DNA of 64,000 bases. Origin: Tamlana sp. I1. Its GTDB lineage: Bacteria; Bacteroidota; Bacteroidia; Flavobacteriales; Flavobacteriaceae. Position numbers and translations under genes: made by a program. Below, piece by piece: positions 1 through 7,122 of the stretch (position 1 is the first letter of the stretch; every line of letters starts with the position of its first letter). The notes under the pieces are model-generated. The model was given only the letters and a program-made list of their open reading frames with translations. It searched no databases and was not told the DNA's origin. The stretch lies in NCBI RefSeq assembly GCF_015355625.1, contig NZ_JACLAF010000011.1, forward strand, positions 1 to 64,000, read 5' to 3'.

Positions 1-23
1 TCATAAACGTAAGAATAAGAAAA

Positions 24-60
24 CCCCGTTTTTGGCTCTGATCAGCCTTTTTCGGGGTTT
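24..60 (+). terminator. rho-independent terminator of an upstream gene
   Basis: AAAACCCCG and CGGGGTTTT form the outer stem, GGCT/AGCC the inner stem, and a T-run follows. It probably ends a transcript that begins before the window. Confidence 0.75.
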
Positions 61-74
61 TTATGTACTTAAAT

Positions 75-91
75 TTACGTAAAAATACTTG
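75..91 (+). promoter_or_regulatory. orphan copy of the nitrate-cluster 7-2-7 motif
   Basis: TTACGTA..ATACTTG-type arrangement similar to the operators upstream of nirB and narK (see 9535-9556). No gene on the plus strand follows, and the -7 box is not aligned as in the other copies. It may be chance. Confidence 0.2.
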
Positions 92-140
92 TATTTACAA
101 GGGATAACGCGTTTTCTGAATGTGCCTTTTATGTTTCAGT

Positions 141-182
141 TAGAAACATAAAGAGGTTGTCTAGAAACATAAAGAGGTTGTC
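141..182. repeat. exact 21-bp tandem duplication
   Basis: The 21 bases at 141-161, beginning TAGAAACATA, are repeated exactly at 162-182. The duplication contains the left arm of the terminator hairpin that follows, so one extra arm is present. Confidence 0.9.
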
Positions 183-237
183 TAAAAGTTCAATATGACA
201 AATCAAATTCAACTTACTTTTTAGACAGCCTCTTCGT
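171..237. terminator. hairpin terminator of the recurrent AGGCTGTCTAAAAAGT family
   Basis: AAGAGGTTGTCTAAAAGT pairs with ACTTTTTAGACAGCCTCTT, and TTTTTT follows on the plus strand. It lies just past the 3' end of the minus-strand OYE gene, so it may work in both directions. A close relative sits at 57301-57352 between another convergent gene pair. Confidence 0.7.
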
Positions 238-258
238 TTTTTAGAAAATCACTAAATT

Positions 259-1365
259 TTATAAAAAAGGATAATCGGTGTAGCCTCTTGCAGTTCCTCC
301 TCCAAAAAGGGTGTGGGTATCGCTTATATCATTCATTTCAGCATGTAGTTTTACACGTTTTGGATAATCAGGATTGGTTAAAAACTTTCTTCCAAAACCA
401 ACTAAATCTACTAAGTTTTCAGCTAACAAGGCATTGGCTTGCTCTGGTGTTTTGTTTCCTGTTGCAATAATCGTGTTCGAGAAATCTTTACGTAAAGACA
501 CTCTAAAATCATTTGGGATTTCAGGGGCATCATCCCAATCGGCTTCACATAAATGAATATAGGTTACACCAATTTTTTCTAAGGCTTTAGAAGCAACTTT
601 AATGGTATCCAATATTTCAGGATCATTCATGTCTTTAAAACTGATAAAAGGCGATAGGCGAACCCCTGTCTTTTCAGGGCCTACAGCATCGGCTACAGCC
701 TGTGTTATTTCGGTCAAAATACGTACACGGTTTTCTTTACTTCCGCCATATTCGTCGGTTCTTTCATTGGAATTACTCCTTAAAAACTGATCGATTAAAT
801 AACCATTTGCGCCGTGAATTTCTACACCATCAAAACCAGCTTCAATCGCATTTTTTGCGCCTGTTTTAAATGCTTCAATCACTTGATTTATGTCTTCTTT
901 GGTCATGGCTCTAGGTGCTTCAACCGGAACAAAAGTAGCATCGCCATTGGGTGCGCCATCAAAAATATACACATTGGTTTCTTTGGCTATTTTAGCTGAA
1001 GGCGCAATGGGTTGTAAACCATTAACTTTCGAACTAGAAACCCGACCCACATGCCATAATTGTAAAAATATTTTACTGCCTTTTTTATGGACTTCATCAG
1101 TCACTAATTTCCAACCTTCAATTTGAGCTTTGGTGTAAACTCCAGGAGTATTGGCGTAACCTTTTCCTTGTAAAGAAACTTGAGTGGCTTCCGTTATAAT
1201 AATGCCAGCTTCAGCCCTTTGTCCGTAATATTCAGCCATTAATGCGTTAGGAATATCGCCAGGTTGCGAAGCTCTAGAACGCGTCATGGGTGCCATTAAA
1301 AAGCGATTTTTTAAATCTAAATCTTTCGATTGGTATGCTGAAAATAAATTGATTGTATGAGACAT
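259..1365 (-). CDS. alkene reductase, Old Yellow Enzyme family
   Basis: The 368-residue protein has the length of NemA/OYE flavoproteins, which reduce activated C=C bonds and nitroesters with NADPH using FMN. The first strand (NRFLMAPMTRSRA) is the usual N-terminus. The motif HGANGYLIDQFL carries the His-x2-Asn pair that binds the substrate carbonyl. The segment FGRKFLTNPDYPKRV near the end matches the FMN phosphate region. No signal peptide is seen, so it is cytoplasmic. The small membrane protein gene lies 1 bp upstream, suggesting cotranscription. The substrate cannot be told from sequence. Confidence 0.93.
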   Translation of the reverse strand: MSHTINLFSAYQSKDLDLKNRFLMAPMTRSRASQPGDIPNALMAEYYGQRAEAGIIITEATQVSLQGKGYANTPGVYTKAQIEGWKLVTDEVHKKGSKIFLQLWHVGRVSSSKVNGLQPIAPSAKIAKETNVYIFDGAPNGDATFVPVEAPRAMTKEDINQVIEAFKTGAKNAIEAGFDGVEIHGANGYLIDQFLRSNSNERTDEYGGSKENRVRILTEITQAVADAVGPEKTGVRLSPFISFKDMNDPEILDTIKVASKALEKIGVTYIHLCEADWDDAPEIPNDFRVSLRKDFSNTIIATGNKTPEQANALLAENLVDLVGFGRKFLTNPDYPKRVKLHAEMNDISDTHTLFGGGTARGYTDYPFL

Positions 1366-1366
1366 G

Positions 1367-1558
1367 TTATTTTTTAAAAATTTTATAGAGTAGAAATAGG
1401 GTTACGAAAAAAAGTACGGGCCATAAAATGAATAAATCAACTCTAATAATAGCGCCAACTTCTTTTGGAGCCCAGACGAAATATAAATAGGCTTCATAAG
1501 CTAAATAAATTACCCAAATAATAGTTAAAGCGATTTTGTATCTTTTTTTATGATTCAT
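1367..1558 (-). CDS. small two-helix membrane protein
   Basis: This 63-residue protein has a basic start (MNHKKRYK) followed by two hydrophobic stretches, about residues 8-28 and 38-60, with a lysine-rich end. It is likely an inner-membrane protein. It ends 1 bp before the OYE gene. I recognise no family and propose no function. It is probably real because of its coding layout and tight spacing. Confidence 0.6.
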   Translation of the reverse strand: MNHKKRYKIALTIIWVIYLAYEAYLYFVWAPKEVGAIIRVDLFILWPVLFFVTLFLLYKIFKK

Positions 1559-1652
1559 GGTTTTAAGCGTTTTAATTTTCTAATTTAGAAATTGTTATTT
1601 ATGTTCTAAATTAATCATTTAGCTTATAAAATGAACGTTTGTAACTCTTTTA

Positions 1653-2630
1653 TTACTGATTAAAGTTTAATTCAGAATTATCAATAGGCGTATTTGGGTC
1701 GTCTTTTATCATGTTTGCAATCGCATCTTTTCGCATAAAAACAACACCAGGATGGGATTTTGCATATTTAATAAAAGCATCAACCACATGAACTACAGCT
1801 GGTGCACCTCCAATTCGGTCGTGTAAACTCACGCTCATCATGCGTCTTCTTGTACTGCCTTCTTCGTATAATTGGTCGAATTCAGCCTTTAGTTGTGCTA
1901 AAAATTGATCGGGACTCCATTGTTTGCCTTCAATATTTACAATGTCGTTATTTCTTAAGGTGTAGGGCATCACCACAAAGTTTTTACCACGTACTTTAGT
2001 GATGAATGGTTCGTCACGACTTAAATCATCAATGTGATATAGAAAGCCTAATTCTTGTAAAACTTTAAGGGTGTTTGGTCCTCTTCTTAGCCAATTGGCG
2101 TTGTATCCAATGCCGCGTTGTCCTGTAATGGCTTCAACGGTATCGATGCCTTTTTTTATAAATTCCAATTCGTCTTCATAGCTCATATCCCATTGGTCGC
2201 TCCACGAGATTCCGTGGGCTGCTATTTCATGACCACCATTGGTAATAGCTTTGGCAACTTCAGGATATTTTATAGCCGCTTCGCCAACCACATGTGAAGT
2301 CACTTTTATATCGTGTTTTTTCCAAAGATTTAACATGCGGTAAATGCCTTCTTTAGCACCGTACCTAAACCAGCTTTCGGCTGGCATGTCGGGGTTGCCT
2401 TTTGGTAAAGGGTTTCCAGAAAACGGACTTTCGGCACCCTCGGGTTGGCCGCCGGTTTCAAATTGCATGGAGAATGATATGACTAATTGGGCATCGTTTG
2501 GCCAATAGGTTTTGGTATTTGTTGTTGTATTTTTCATTGCTGTTTCTTTAGATGTGTTGTTATTGCAAGAAGTCAACCCAAATAGAAAAATAAGGGTCGT
2601 AGCTAATGTAATTTGTGTTAGTTTTTTCAT
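1653..2630 (-). CDS. polysaccharide deacetylase/PuuE-like lipoprotein
   Basis: A 325-residue NodB-fold (carbohydrate esterase 4-like) protein. It begins with a lipoprotein signal (LIFLFGLTSCNNN, lipobox Cys about residue 22). The segments SFSMQFETGG, YGAKEGIYRML, VTSHVVGEAA and GGHEIAAHG resemble the cofactor-independent allantoinase/peptidoglycan deacetylase branch more than chitin deacetylases. HDRIGG near the end is a further conserved His motif. It is likely anchored in the envelope. The downstream neighbour is a nitroreductase gene 6 bp away on the same strand. Substrate unknown. Confidence 0.85.
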   Translation of the reverse strand: MKKLTQITLATTLIFLFGLTSCNNNTSKETAMKNTTTNTKTYWPNDAQLVISFSMQFETGGQPEGAESPFSGNPLPKGNPDMPAESWFRYGAKEGIYRMLNLWKKHDIKVTSHVVGEAAIKYPEVAKAITNGGHEIAAHGISWSDQWDMSYEDELEFIKKGIDTVEAITGQRGIGYNANWLRRGPNTLKVLQELGFLYHIDDLSRDEPFITKVRGKNFVVMPYTLRNNDIVNIEGKQWSPDQFLAQLKAEFDQLYEEGSTRRRMMSVSLHDRIGGAPAVVHVVDAFIKYAKSHPGVVFMRKDAIANMIKDDPNTPIDNSELNFNQ

Positions 2631-2636
2631 GATTTA

Positions 2637-3296
2637 TTATTTAAAAGTGACTACCTTTTCTAGTGTTCTTCTGGTTTTAGGGCGCGGTTCATTTACACGG
2701 TAGCCAAATGCAACCATATATGATAATCCGTATAAATTAGTATCTATACCTAAATCGTCTTTCAGTATTTTTTCGCTTTTCGATTGATTAAAGCCTTCAA
2801 TTGGGCAGGAGTCTATACCAATCATAGCAGCGCTTGTCATCATATTCGCTAGTGGAATGTAGCATTGTTTTGAAGCCCAATCGAAAAGTTTTCGGTCGTC
2901 AGATAAATCAAAATCACTTTTTTGAAATGTTTCATACATACTGCCTTTTTGTTCAATAACATTCTCGGGTAACTCCTGGATGTCTCTCATAAAATCTTCA
3001 ATGTATTGGCTATCGTATTTCATTAAAGGCTCCCTCATGGTTAATCCTAAAACAAAGTGACTAGCGGTGTCTAGTTTGGCGGTGGCTCCCCAAGCGCTAT
3101 CTTTTAACTTGCTTCGCAGCTCTGGATTTTGAACCACAACAAAATGCCAAGGTTCGAATCCAAAAGAACTTGGTGATAATATGCCAGTTTCAAGTATAAA
3201 ATTCATGTCGCTATCGCTCACTTTTTTATTGGTATCGAATAGTTTACAAGCATGTCTGTATTTGTAAGCGTCTAATATTTCTGTTTTATTAATCAT
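2637..3296 (-). CDS. NAD(P)H-dependent nitroreductase family oxidoreductase
   Basis: An FMN-dependent nitroreductase of the NfsB/YdgI type, 219 residues from the start chosen here (MINKTEILDAYKYRHA). The N-terminal YKYRHACKLFD contacts FMN in this family, SPSSFGFEPWHFVVV is the second FMN segment, and GIDSCPIEGF with GLSYMVAFGYR completes the fold. A longer reading to 3323 is possible, but a -7 box (TACCTTTG, minus strand, 3321-3328) makes that start untranscribed. It is divergent from an AraC regulator that probably controls it. Confidence 0.9.
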   Translation of the reverse strand: MINKTEILDAYKYRHACKLFDTNKKVSDSDMNFILETGILSPSSFGFEPWHFVVVQNPELRSKLKDSAWGATAKLDTASHFVLGLTMREPLMKYDSQYIEDFMRDIQELPENVIEQKGSMYETFQKSDFDLSDDRKLFDWASKQCYIPLANMMTSAAMIGIDSCPIEGFNQSKSEKILKDDLGIDTNLYGLSYMVAFGYRVNEPRPKTRRTLEKVVTFK

Positions 3297-3320
3297 GGTT
3301 CTAAGTTTTAAATGATAAGA

Positions 3321-3328
3321 CAAAGGTA
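3321..3328 (-). promoter_or_regulatory. -7 box of the nitroreductase gene
   Basis: TACCTTTG on the minus strand fits the Bacteroidota TAnnTTTG consensus. It lies 25 bp before ATG 3296 and decides that start over the longer reading. Confidence 0.6.
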
Positions 3329-3350
3329 CAGATCCATGGAAGTGTTTTAG

Positions 3351-3382
3351 TTGTATAAATACATTGTATATTTGTATAAATA
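3351..3382 (+). promoter_or_regulatory. direct repeats TTGTATAAATA and araC promoter
   Basis: TTGTATAAATA occurs at 3351-3361 and 3372-3382, exactly 21 bp apart (two helical turns), between two divergent genes. TATATTTG at 3367-3374 is the -7 box for the AraC gene, and the second repeat overlaps it. Paired direct repeats are typical AraC-family operators, so autoregulation and control of the nitroreductase are likely. Confidence 0.55.
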
Positions 3383-3391
3383 AATGTTTTT

Positions 3392-4237
3392 ATGGCTCAA
3401 CGGTTTTATATTACAAAAGATTTAGATGTACTTGAATTTGAAGCGGTTAACGAATGGGGTTACCCTAGGCATAAGCATAATTTTTTCGAACTTACTTTTG
3501 TTTTATATGGTAAGGGGCAACATGTTTTAAACGAGAGTATTATAAATTATAAAACAGGCGATATCTTTTTTTTAACTCCTAAAGACGAGCATGAATTTAT
3601 AATCGCAGAGCCAACCCGTTTTGGGATTATAAAATTCACAGAACAATTATTTTTAGAGAAATCGACCTTCTCTGTCCAGGTTTACGGTCAGAAAAATATA
3701 GATGCAGTTATTTTTCATGCCAATATTATCGCAGAATCTATTGTACATTTTGAACATGACAAAGCCCAATTAACAGGCTTATATCATTTGATTAAAAATG
3801 AAATAAATAACAAGTTGGTTTTTAATAGGCATGTTTTAACAGAATTATTTGCAGCGCTTTTATTGGTGCTTTCAAGAAATTTAAAGGCAAGTATAAAAAA
3901 TAAAACAAGCGAAGGGATTTCAGATCAAGAAAAAATTGAAAATATCTTGGCTTACATCAGGCAGAACGTACTTGATAAAGAGCTAATAAAAATTAAAAGA
4001 ATTGCCGAGGAGTTTTATATGTCGCCCAATTATGTGAGTGTTTTTATAAAAAAGCATGCTGGAATTTCGATTCAGCAATATGTTATTCAAACCAAAATAA
4101 AAATGGCCGAAAGGCTTTTAAAACAATCCAATTTAGGAATTAATGAAATAGCCGATAAATTAGGTTTTGTAGATGCGAGCCACTTTAATAAAATTTTTAA
4201 AAAATACACGGGTAAAAACCCTAGTGCCTATGAATAA
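3392..4237 (+). CDS. AraC family transcriptional regulator
   Basis: This 281-residue regulator has an N-terminal cupin-like sensor domain (about 1-150; PRHKHNFFELTFVL is the typical opening strand) and a C-terminal double HTH (about 183-281). The HTH carries IKRIAEEFYMSPNYVSVFIKK and the signature INEIADKLGFVDASHFNKIF. It stands alone, divergent from a nitroreductase across a 95-bp gap with direct repeats. The inducer is unknown. It converges with the LacI gene, 3 bp away. Confidence 0.92.
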   Translation: MAQRFYITKDLDVLEFEAVNEWGYPRHKHNFFELTFVLYGKGQHVLNESIINYKTGDIFFLTPKDEHEFIIAEPTRFGIIKFTEQLFLEKSTFSVQVYGQKNIDAVIFHANIIAESIVHFEHDKAQLTGLYHLIKNEINNKLVFNRHVLTELFAALLLVLSRNLKASIKNKTSEGISDQEKIENILAYIRQNVLDKELIKIKRIAEEFYMSPNYVSVFIKKHAGISIQQYVIQTKIKMAERLLKQSNLGINEIADKLGFVDASHFNKIFKKYTGKNPSAYE

Positions 4238-4240
4238 GTG

Positions 4241-5266
4241 TTAATATAGTTTTTTTGTGCTTTCGCGTTCAATTAAACTGGTTTTAATTACTTTGGTTAC
4301 AAAGGGTTTGGCTTCGTTTTCATTTTCAATGCGTTCGATAAGCATTTTTGCAGCGGTTTCTCCAATATGCCTGCCGTGTTGGCTAATGGCCGAAATAGAA
4401 GGCGTAAGGTGTTGCAATAATTTACCATTTGTAAAACAGGCAATCGACATGTCTTCTGGGATGTTATATTGCATTTGTTTTACAAGACGCAGCGCATTTA
4501 CGGCGGCGCTTTCTTCCAGGCATAATAAGCCATCAATGCTTTTATCGGCTAAAATAATTTTCATAACCGTATCAAAATCTTCATGGTTTCCTATACGTAC
4601 AATAAGGCGTTCTTCAATTGGGATATTAAAATGATTCAAGGCCTTTTTATAGCCTTCAACGCGTAGTTTTCCAACGCTTAAATTATCAATTACCGAAATT
4701 AATGCAACTCGTTTACAGCCCGATTTTATAAGGTGACTAGTTGCATGAAAAGCACCTTCAAGATCACTTACTACTACTTTGTCGCATTCTAATTCTTCCG
4801 AAATGCGATCGAACATAACAATAGGAATCCCTTCGTTTAGTGTGTTTTTTAAATGTGTGAAATTCTGTTTTACTTGGGTTTCTTCAGCTAAAGAAATAAT
4901 AACCCCATCCAACGAACCATGTTTTAGTAAATCGATGGTTTTTACTTCTTTTTCATAAGATTCATTTGAAATACAAGACACCAAATGATAGCCTTTTTGA
5001 GACGCAATATGCTCAATCCCCATAAACACTTTAGCAAAAAAAGTATTCATGATATTCGGGATTACCACCCCAATAGTATTAGTTCGTTTGTTTAATAGAT
5101 TTAATGCCGTAACATTAGGTTTGTAATGGTGTAATTTGGCGTATTCTTGAATTTTTTCTTTGGTTTGAATACTAATTTCATGACTGTCTTTTAACGCTTT
5201 AGAAACCGTAGCGATAGACACATTAAAGTTGTTTGCAATGTCTTTTAAGGTGATTCGTTTTTTCAT
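4241..5266 (-). CDS. LacI family transcriptional regulator
   Basis: 341 residues. The N-terminal HTH ITLKDIANNFNVSIATVSKA and hinge (GVVIPNIMNTFFAKV) lead to a periplasmic-binding-protein-like sugar-sensing domain with DGVIISLAEE and the C-terminal motif IGETAAKMLIERI. In flavobacteria such regulators usually sit beside glycan utilisation loci, but none is visible here. The target is therefore elsewhere or lost. No nearby -7 box is clear. Confidence 0.93.
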   Translation of the reverse strand: MKKRITLKDIANNFNVSIATVSKALKDSHEISIQTKEKIQEYAKLHHYKPNVTALNLLNKRTNTIGVVIPNIMNTFFAKVFMGIEHIASQKGYHLVSCISNESYEKEVKTIDLLKHGSLDGVIISLAEETQVKQNFTHLKNTLNEGIPIVMFDRISEELECDKVVVSDLEGAFHATSHLIKSGCKRVALISVIDNLSVGKLRVEGYKKALNHFNIPIEERLIVRIGNHEDFDTVMKIILADKSIDGLLCLEESAAVNALRLVKQMQYNIPEDMSIACFTNGKLLQHLTPSISAISQHGRHIGETAAKMLIERIENENEAKPFVTKVIKTSLIERESTKKLY

Positions 5267-5368
5267 TTTCTTATGAAGGCAAAATAGGAGTACAATTTAT
5301 GCTTTTTATTGGTCTTAAAAATACTTAAAACGATGTTGTTTAGTGTATTTCGCTTTAGCTTCTAAAAA

Positions 5369-5500
5369 CCTTGCATTTTATTTGTGGCGTGATTTAGTTC
5401 CGAAATTTAGTAAATTGAAACCGAATAGAAAATCTGCAAGGATTTTGTAAGCAAGTGGGACCTAACTATTAATTATACACGCTGTTGTGCTTAGTGCTTT
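5369..5500. repeat. inverted repeat and cassette-like flank after the fic gene
   Basis: CCTTGCA (5369-5375) and TGCAAGG (5435-5441) are inverted. On the minus strand the fic gene is followed by GCACAACAGCGTGTATAAT, a kind of sequence I recall beside accessory genes in Bacteroidota. It may mark a mobile gene unit, and this rests on recollection only. Confidence 0.35.
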
Positions 5501-6564
5501 TTTAATATTTCAATCAATTTTGTATTCACATAAACACTTTCTCTTCCAATCTTTTGAGAGGTTAGTATTCCAATTTCTTCCATTTTTTTTAAATATCGTG
5601 AAGCCGCTTTTCTTTCTACGTTTAATTTTTCTACAACAAATTCTATTTTAGAATAAGGTTGTTCAAAGAGTAACTCAATTAATTCTTTTCTGTAAATTTT
5701 AGGCTCCTTTTCTTGTGCATATATTATAGTTTTATCTAATAATTCTTTAATTGAATTTATTTTATCAATAGTCCTATTTGATGTTACTTCAACAGCTTTT
5801 AGCATATAAATTATATATTCAGACCATTCGTCTTTATTGTTAACTGTGTTTAGTAAACGGTAATAATCTGCTTTATTTTCATTGATATATGAACTTAAAT
5901 ATAAAATAGGAATATCTAAAAGGTCGTTTATAATTAGGTATAAAATGTTAAGTATTCTTCCTGCTCTTCCATTTCCGTCATAAAATGGATGAATACTCTC
6001 AAACTGATAGTGTAAAATAGCCAAATTAATTAGCGGATTTAAATCGTTTTGTTTAACATTAAAATGTTCTAAGAAATTGCCAAGTAAATCTAAAATTTCG
6101 TCTTTTTCTTGTGGTGGTGTATAGATAATTTCTCCAGTTTTATCATTTTTTAGCACAGTTCCAGACATTGAGCGAATTCCAGCATTATTTTCGATAATGG
6201 TTTTTTGAATAGTTTCGATATCTTTTAGCTTTAAAAATCCTTGTTTCTGAATTAATTCAAAACCAGAAAAAATAGCACTTCTATAATTTATAACTTCTTT
6301 AACTTGAGTTGGTTGTTTTGTGTTTGTCGCTAAAGCTTTATATAGTTCATCTTGTGTTGTAATGATATTTTCTATTTCCGAACTATCTTTAGCTTCTTGT
6401 AAAACAACAGCATTTACCAACATTTCCTGATTAGGAATAGTTTTAGCAATTCCTTTTAATTCTCCTAATGAATTTGAGGATTTACTCAATTGACGAAGAA
6501 TTTCAATAGTTTCTACCTTTTCTCTTTTTGGTGGAAGTTTTGCAAGTTTATTGATTTGGGACAT
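5491..6564 (-). CDS. Fic family protein
   Basis: A 357-residue protein from the start MSQINKLAKL. It has an N-terminal Fic-associated domain (LPPKREKVETIEIL; VVLQEAKDSSEIENI), the Fic core with the complete catalytic loop HPFYDGNGRAGR near residue 190, and a C-terminal winged helix (VEKLNVERKAASRYLKKM). Fic enzymes transfer AMP or related groups to target proteins. The segment SSEIENI may be the inhibitory (S/T)xxxE(G/N) helix motif, as in self-inhibited class II Fic proteins. A -7 box at 6592-6599 excludes the longer starts. It lies next to an IS200 remnant, so it is probably accessory. Confidence 0.9.
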   Translation of the reverse strand: MSQINKLAKLPPKREKVETIEILRQLSKSSNSLGELKGIAKTIPNQEMLVNAVVLQEAKDSSEIENIITTQDELYKALATNTKQPTQVKEVINYRSAIFSGFELIQKQGFLKLKDIETIQKTIIENNAGIRSMSGTVLKNDKTGEIIYTPPQEKDEILDLLGNFLEHFNVKQNDLNPLINLAILHYQFESIHPFYDGNGRAGRILNILYLIINDLLDIPILYLSSYINENKADYYRLLNTVNNKDEWSEYIIYMLKAVEVTSNRTIDKINSIKELLDKTIIYAQEKEPKIYRKELIELLFEQPYSKIEFVVEKLNVERKAASRYLKKMEEIGILTSQKIGRESVYVNTKLIEILKKH

Positions 6565-6591
6565 TTTATCTCTTCTGATTTGCATATGTAC

Positions 6592-6599
6592 CAAAAATA
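6592..6599 (-). promoter_or_regulatory. -7 box of the fic gene
   Basis: TATTTTTG on the minus strand matches TAnnTTTG, 28 bp before the ATG at 6564. Confidence 0.5.
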
Positions 6600-6730
6600 C
6601 AAAAAATAGTGCATTTAAAAGCAATATGCGACTTTTTGTCTCGTATTAAGTACAACATGTTTTAAAAAGTGATGTTCAGATGTGTTGCCGTTCCATGATG
6701 ATCCAAACAAGTGATGTCTAAGATGTCCAA

Positions 6731-7006
6731 ATATTAAAAGGAATAATATCTAAAGACCAAGTTCACATACCTTTAGAATGTCGTCCATCACTACGAATAA
6801 GTGATTTGGTAAAGAAATTAAAAGGCCGAAGTTCAAGAAAATGACAACAGGAGTATCCAGAATTAAAACAGAAAAATTGGGGCAGACACTTTTTGGGAAT
6901 TGGATATGGATGCTGGAGTACAGAAAATATAACTGATGAGATAGTTAATGAGCATCATCGCAGAGCAGACGATGGAAATGGAACAAATTTTATTATTAAA
7001 AAATGA
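6731..7006 (+). pseudogene. remnant of an IS200/IS605-type (Y1) transposase
   Basis: Frame 6731 reads ILKGIISKDQVHIPLECRPS, then SDLVKKLKGRSSRK, a stop at 6842, then QEYPELKQKNWGRHFLGIG and a stop at 7004. This is the second half of the IS200 TnpA fold: the HUH motif degraded from H-x-H to QVHI, followed by the lvkklKGrsSr...pel...wg.hf block. The N-terminal part (6650-6730) is scrambled by stops. The Y1 tyrosine region is replaced by an unrelated tail. The copy is dead. No intact end hairpins are evident. Confidence 0.75.
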
Positions 7007-7122
7007 CCTTTGCGGTGACTTTAATCCATAATGGTTTCGTTATGATAGGAGCTCGCTGTTTTTTCAATTTGATTAGCATTTTAATTAAAATATACGATAT
7101 TTGATTTACCAAACTAACTACT

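Noticed and set aside
4257-4634. 125-residue plus-strand frame opposite the LacI regulator
   Set aside because: Antisense of a conserved gene, no start signal, no domain.
6731-7006. Functional IS200 transposase
   Set aside because: In-frame stop, loss of the catalytic His and Tyr regions, and scrambled 5' part show it is dead.
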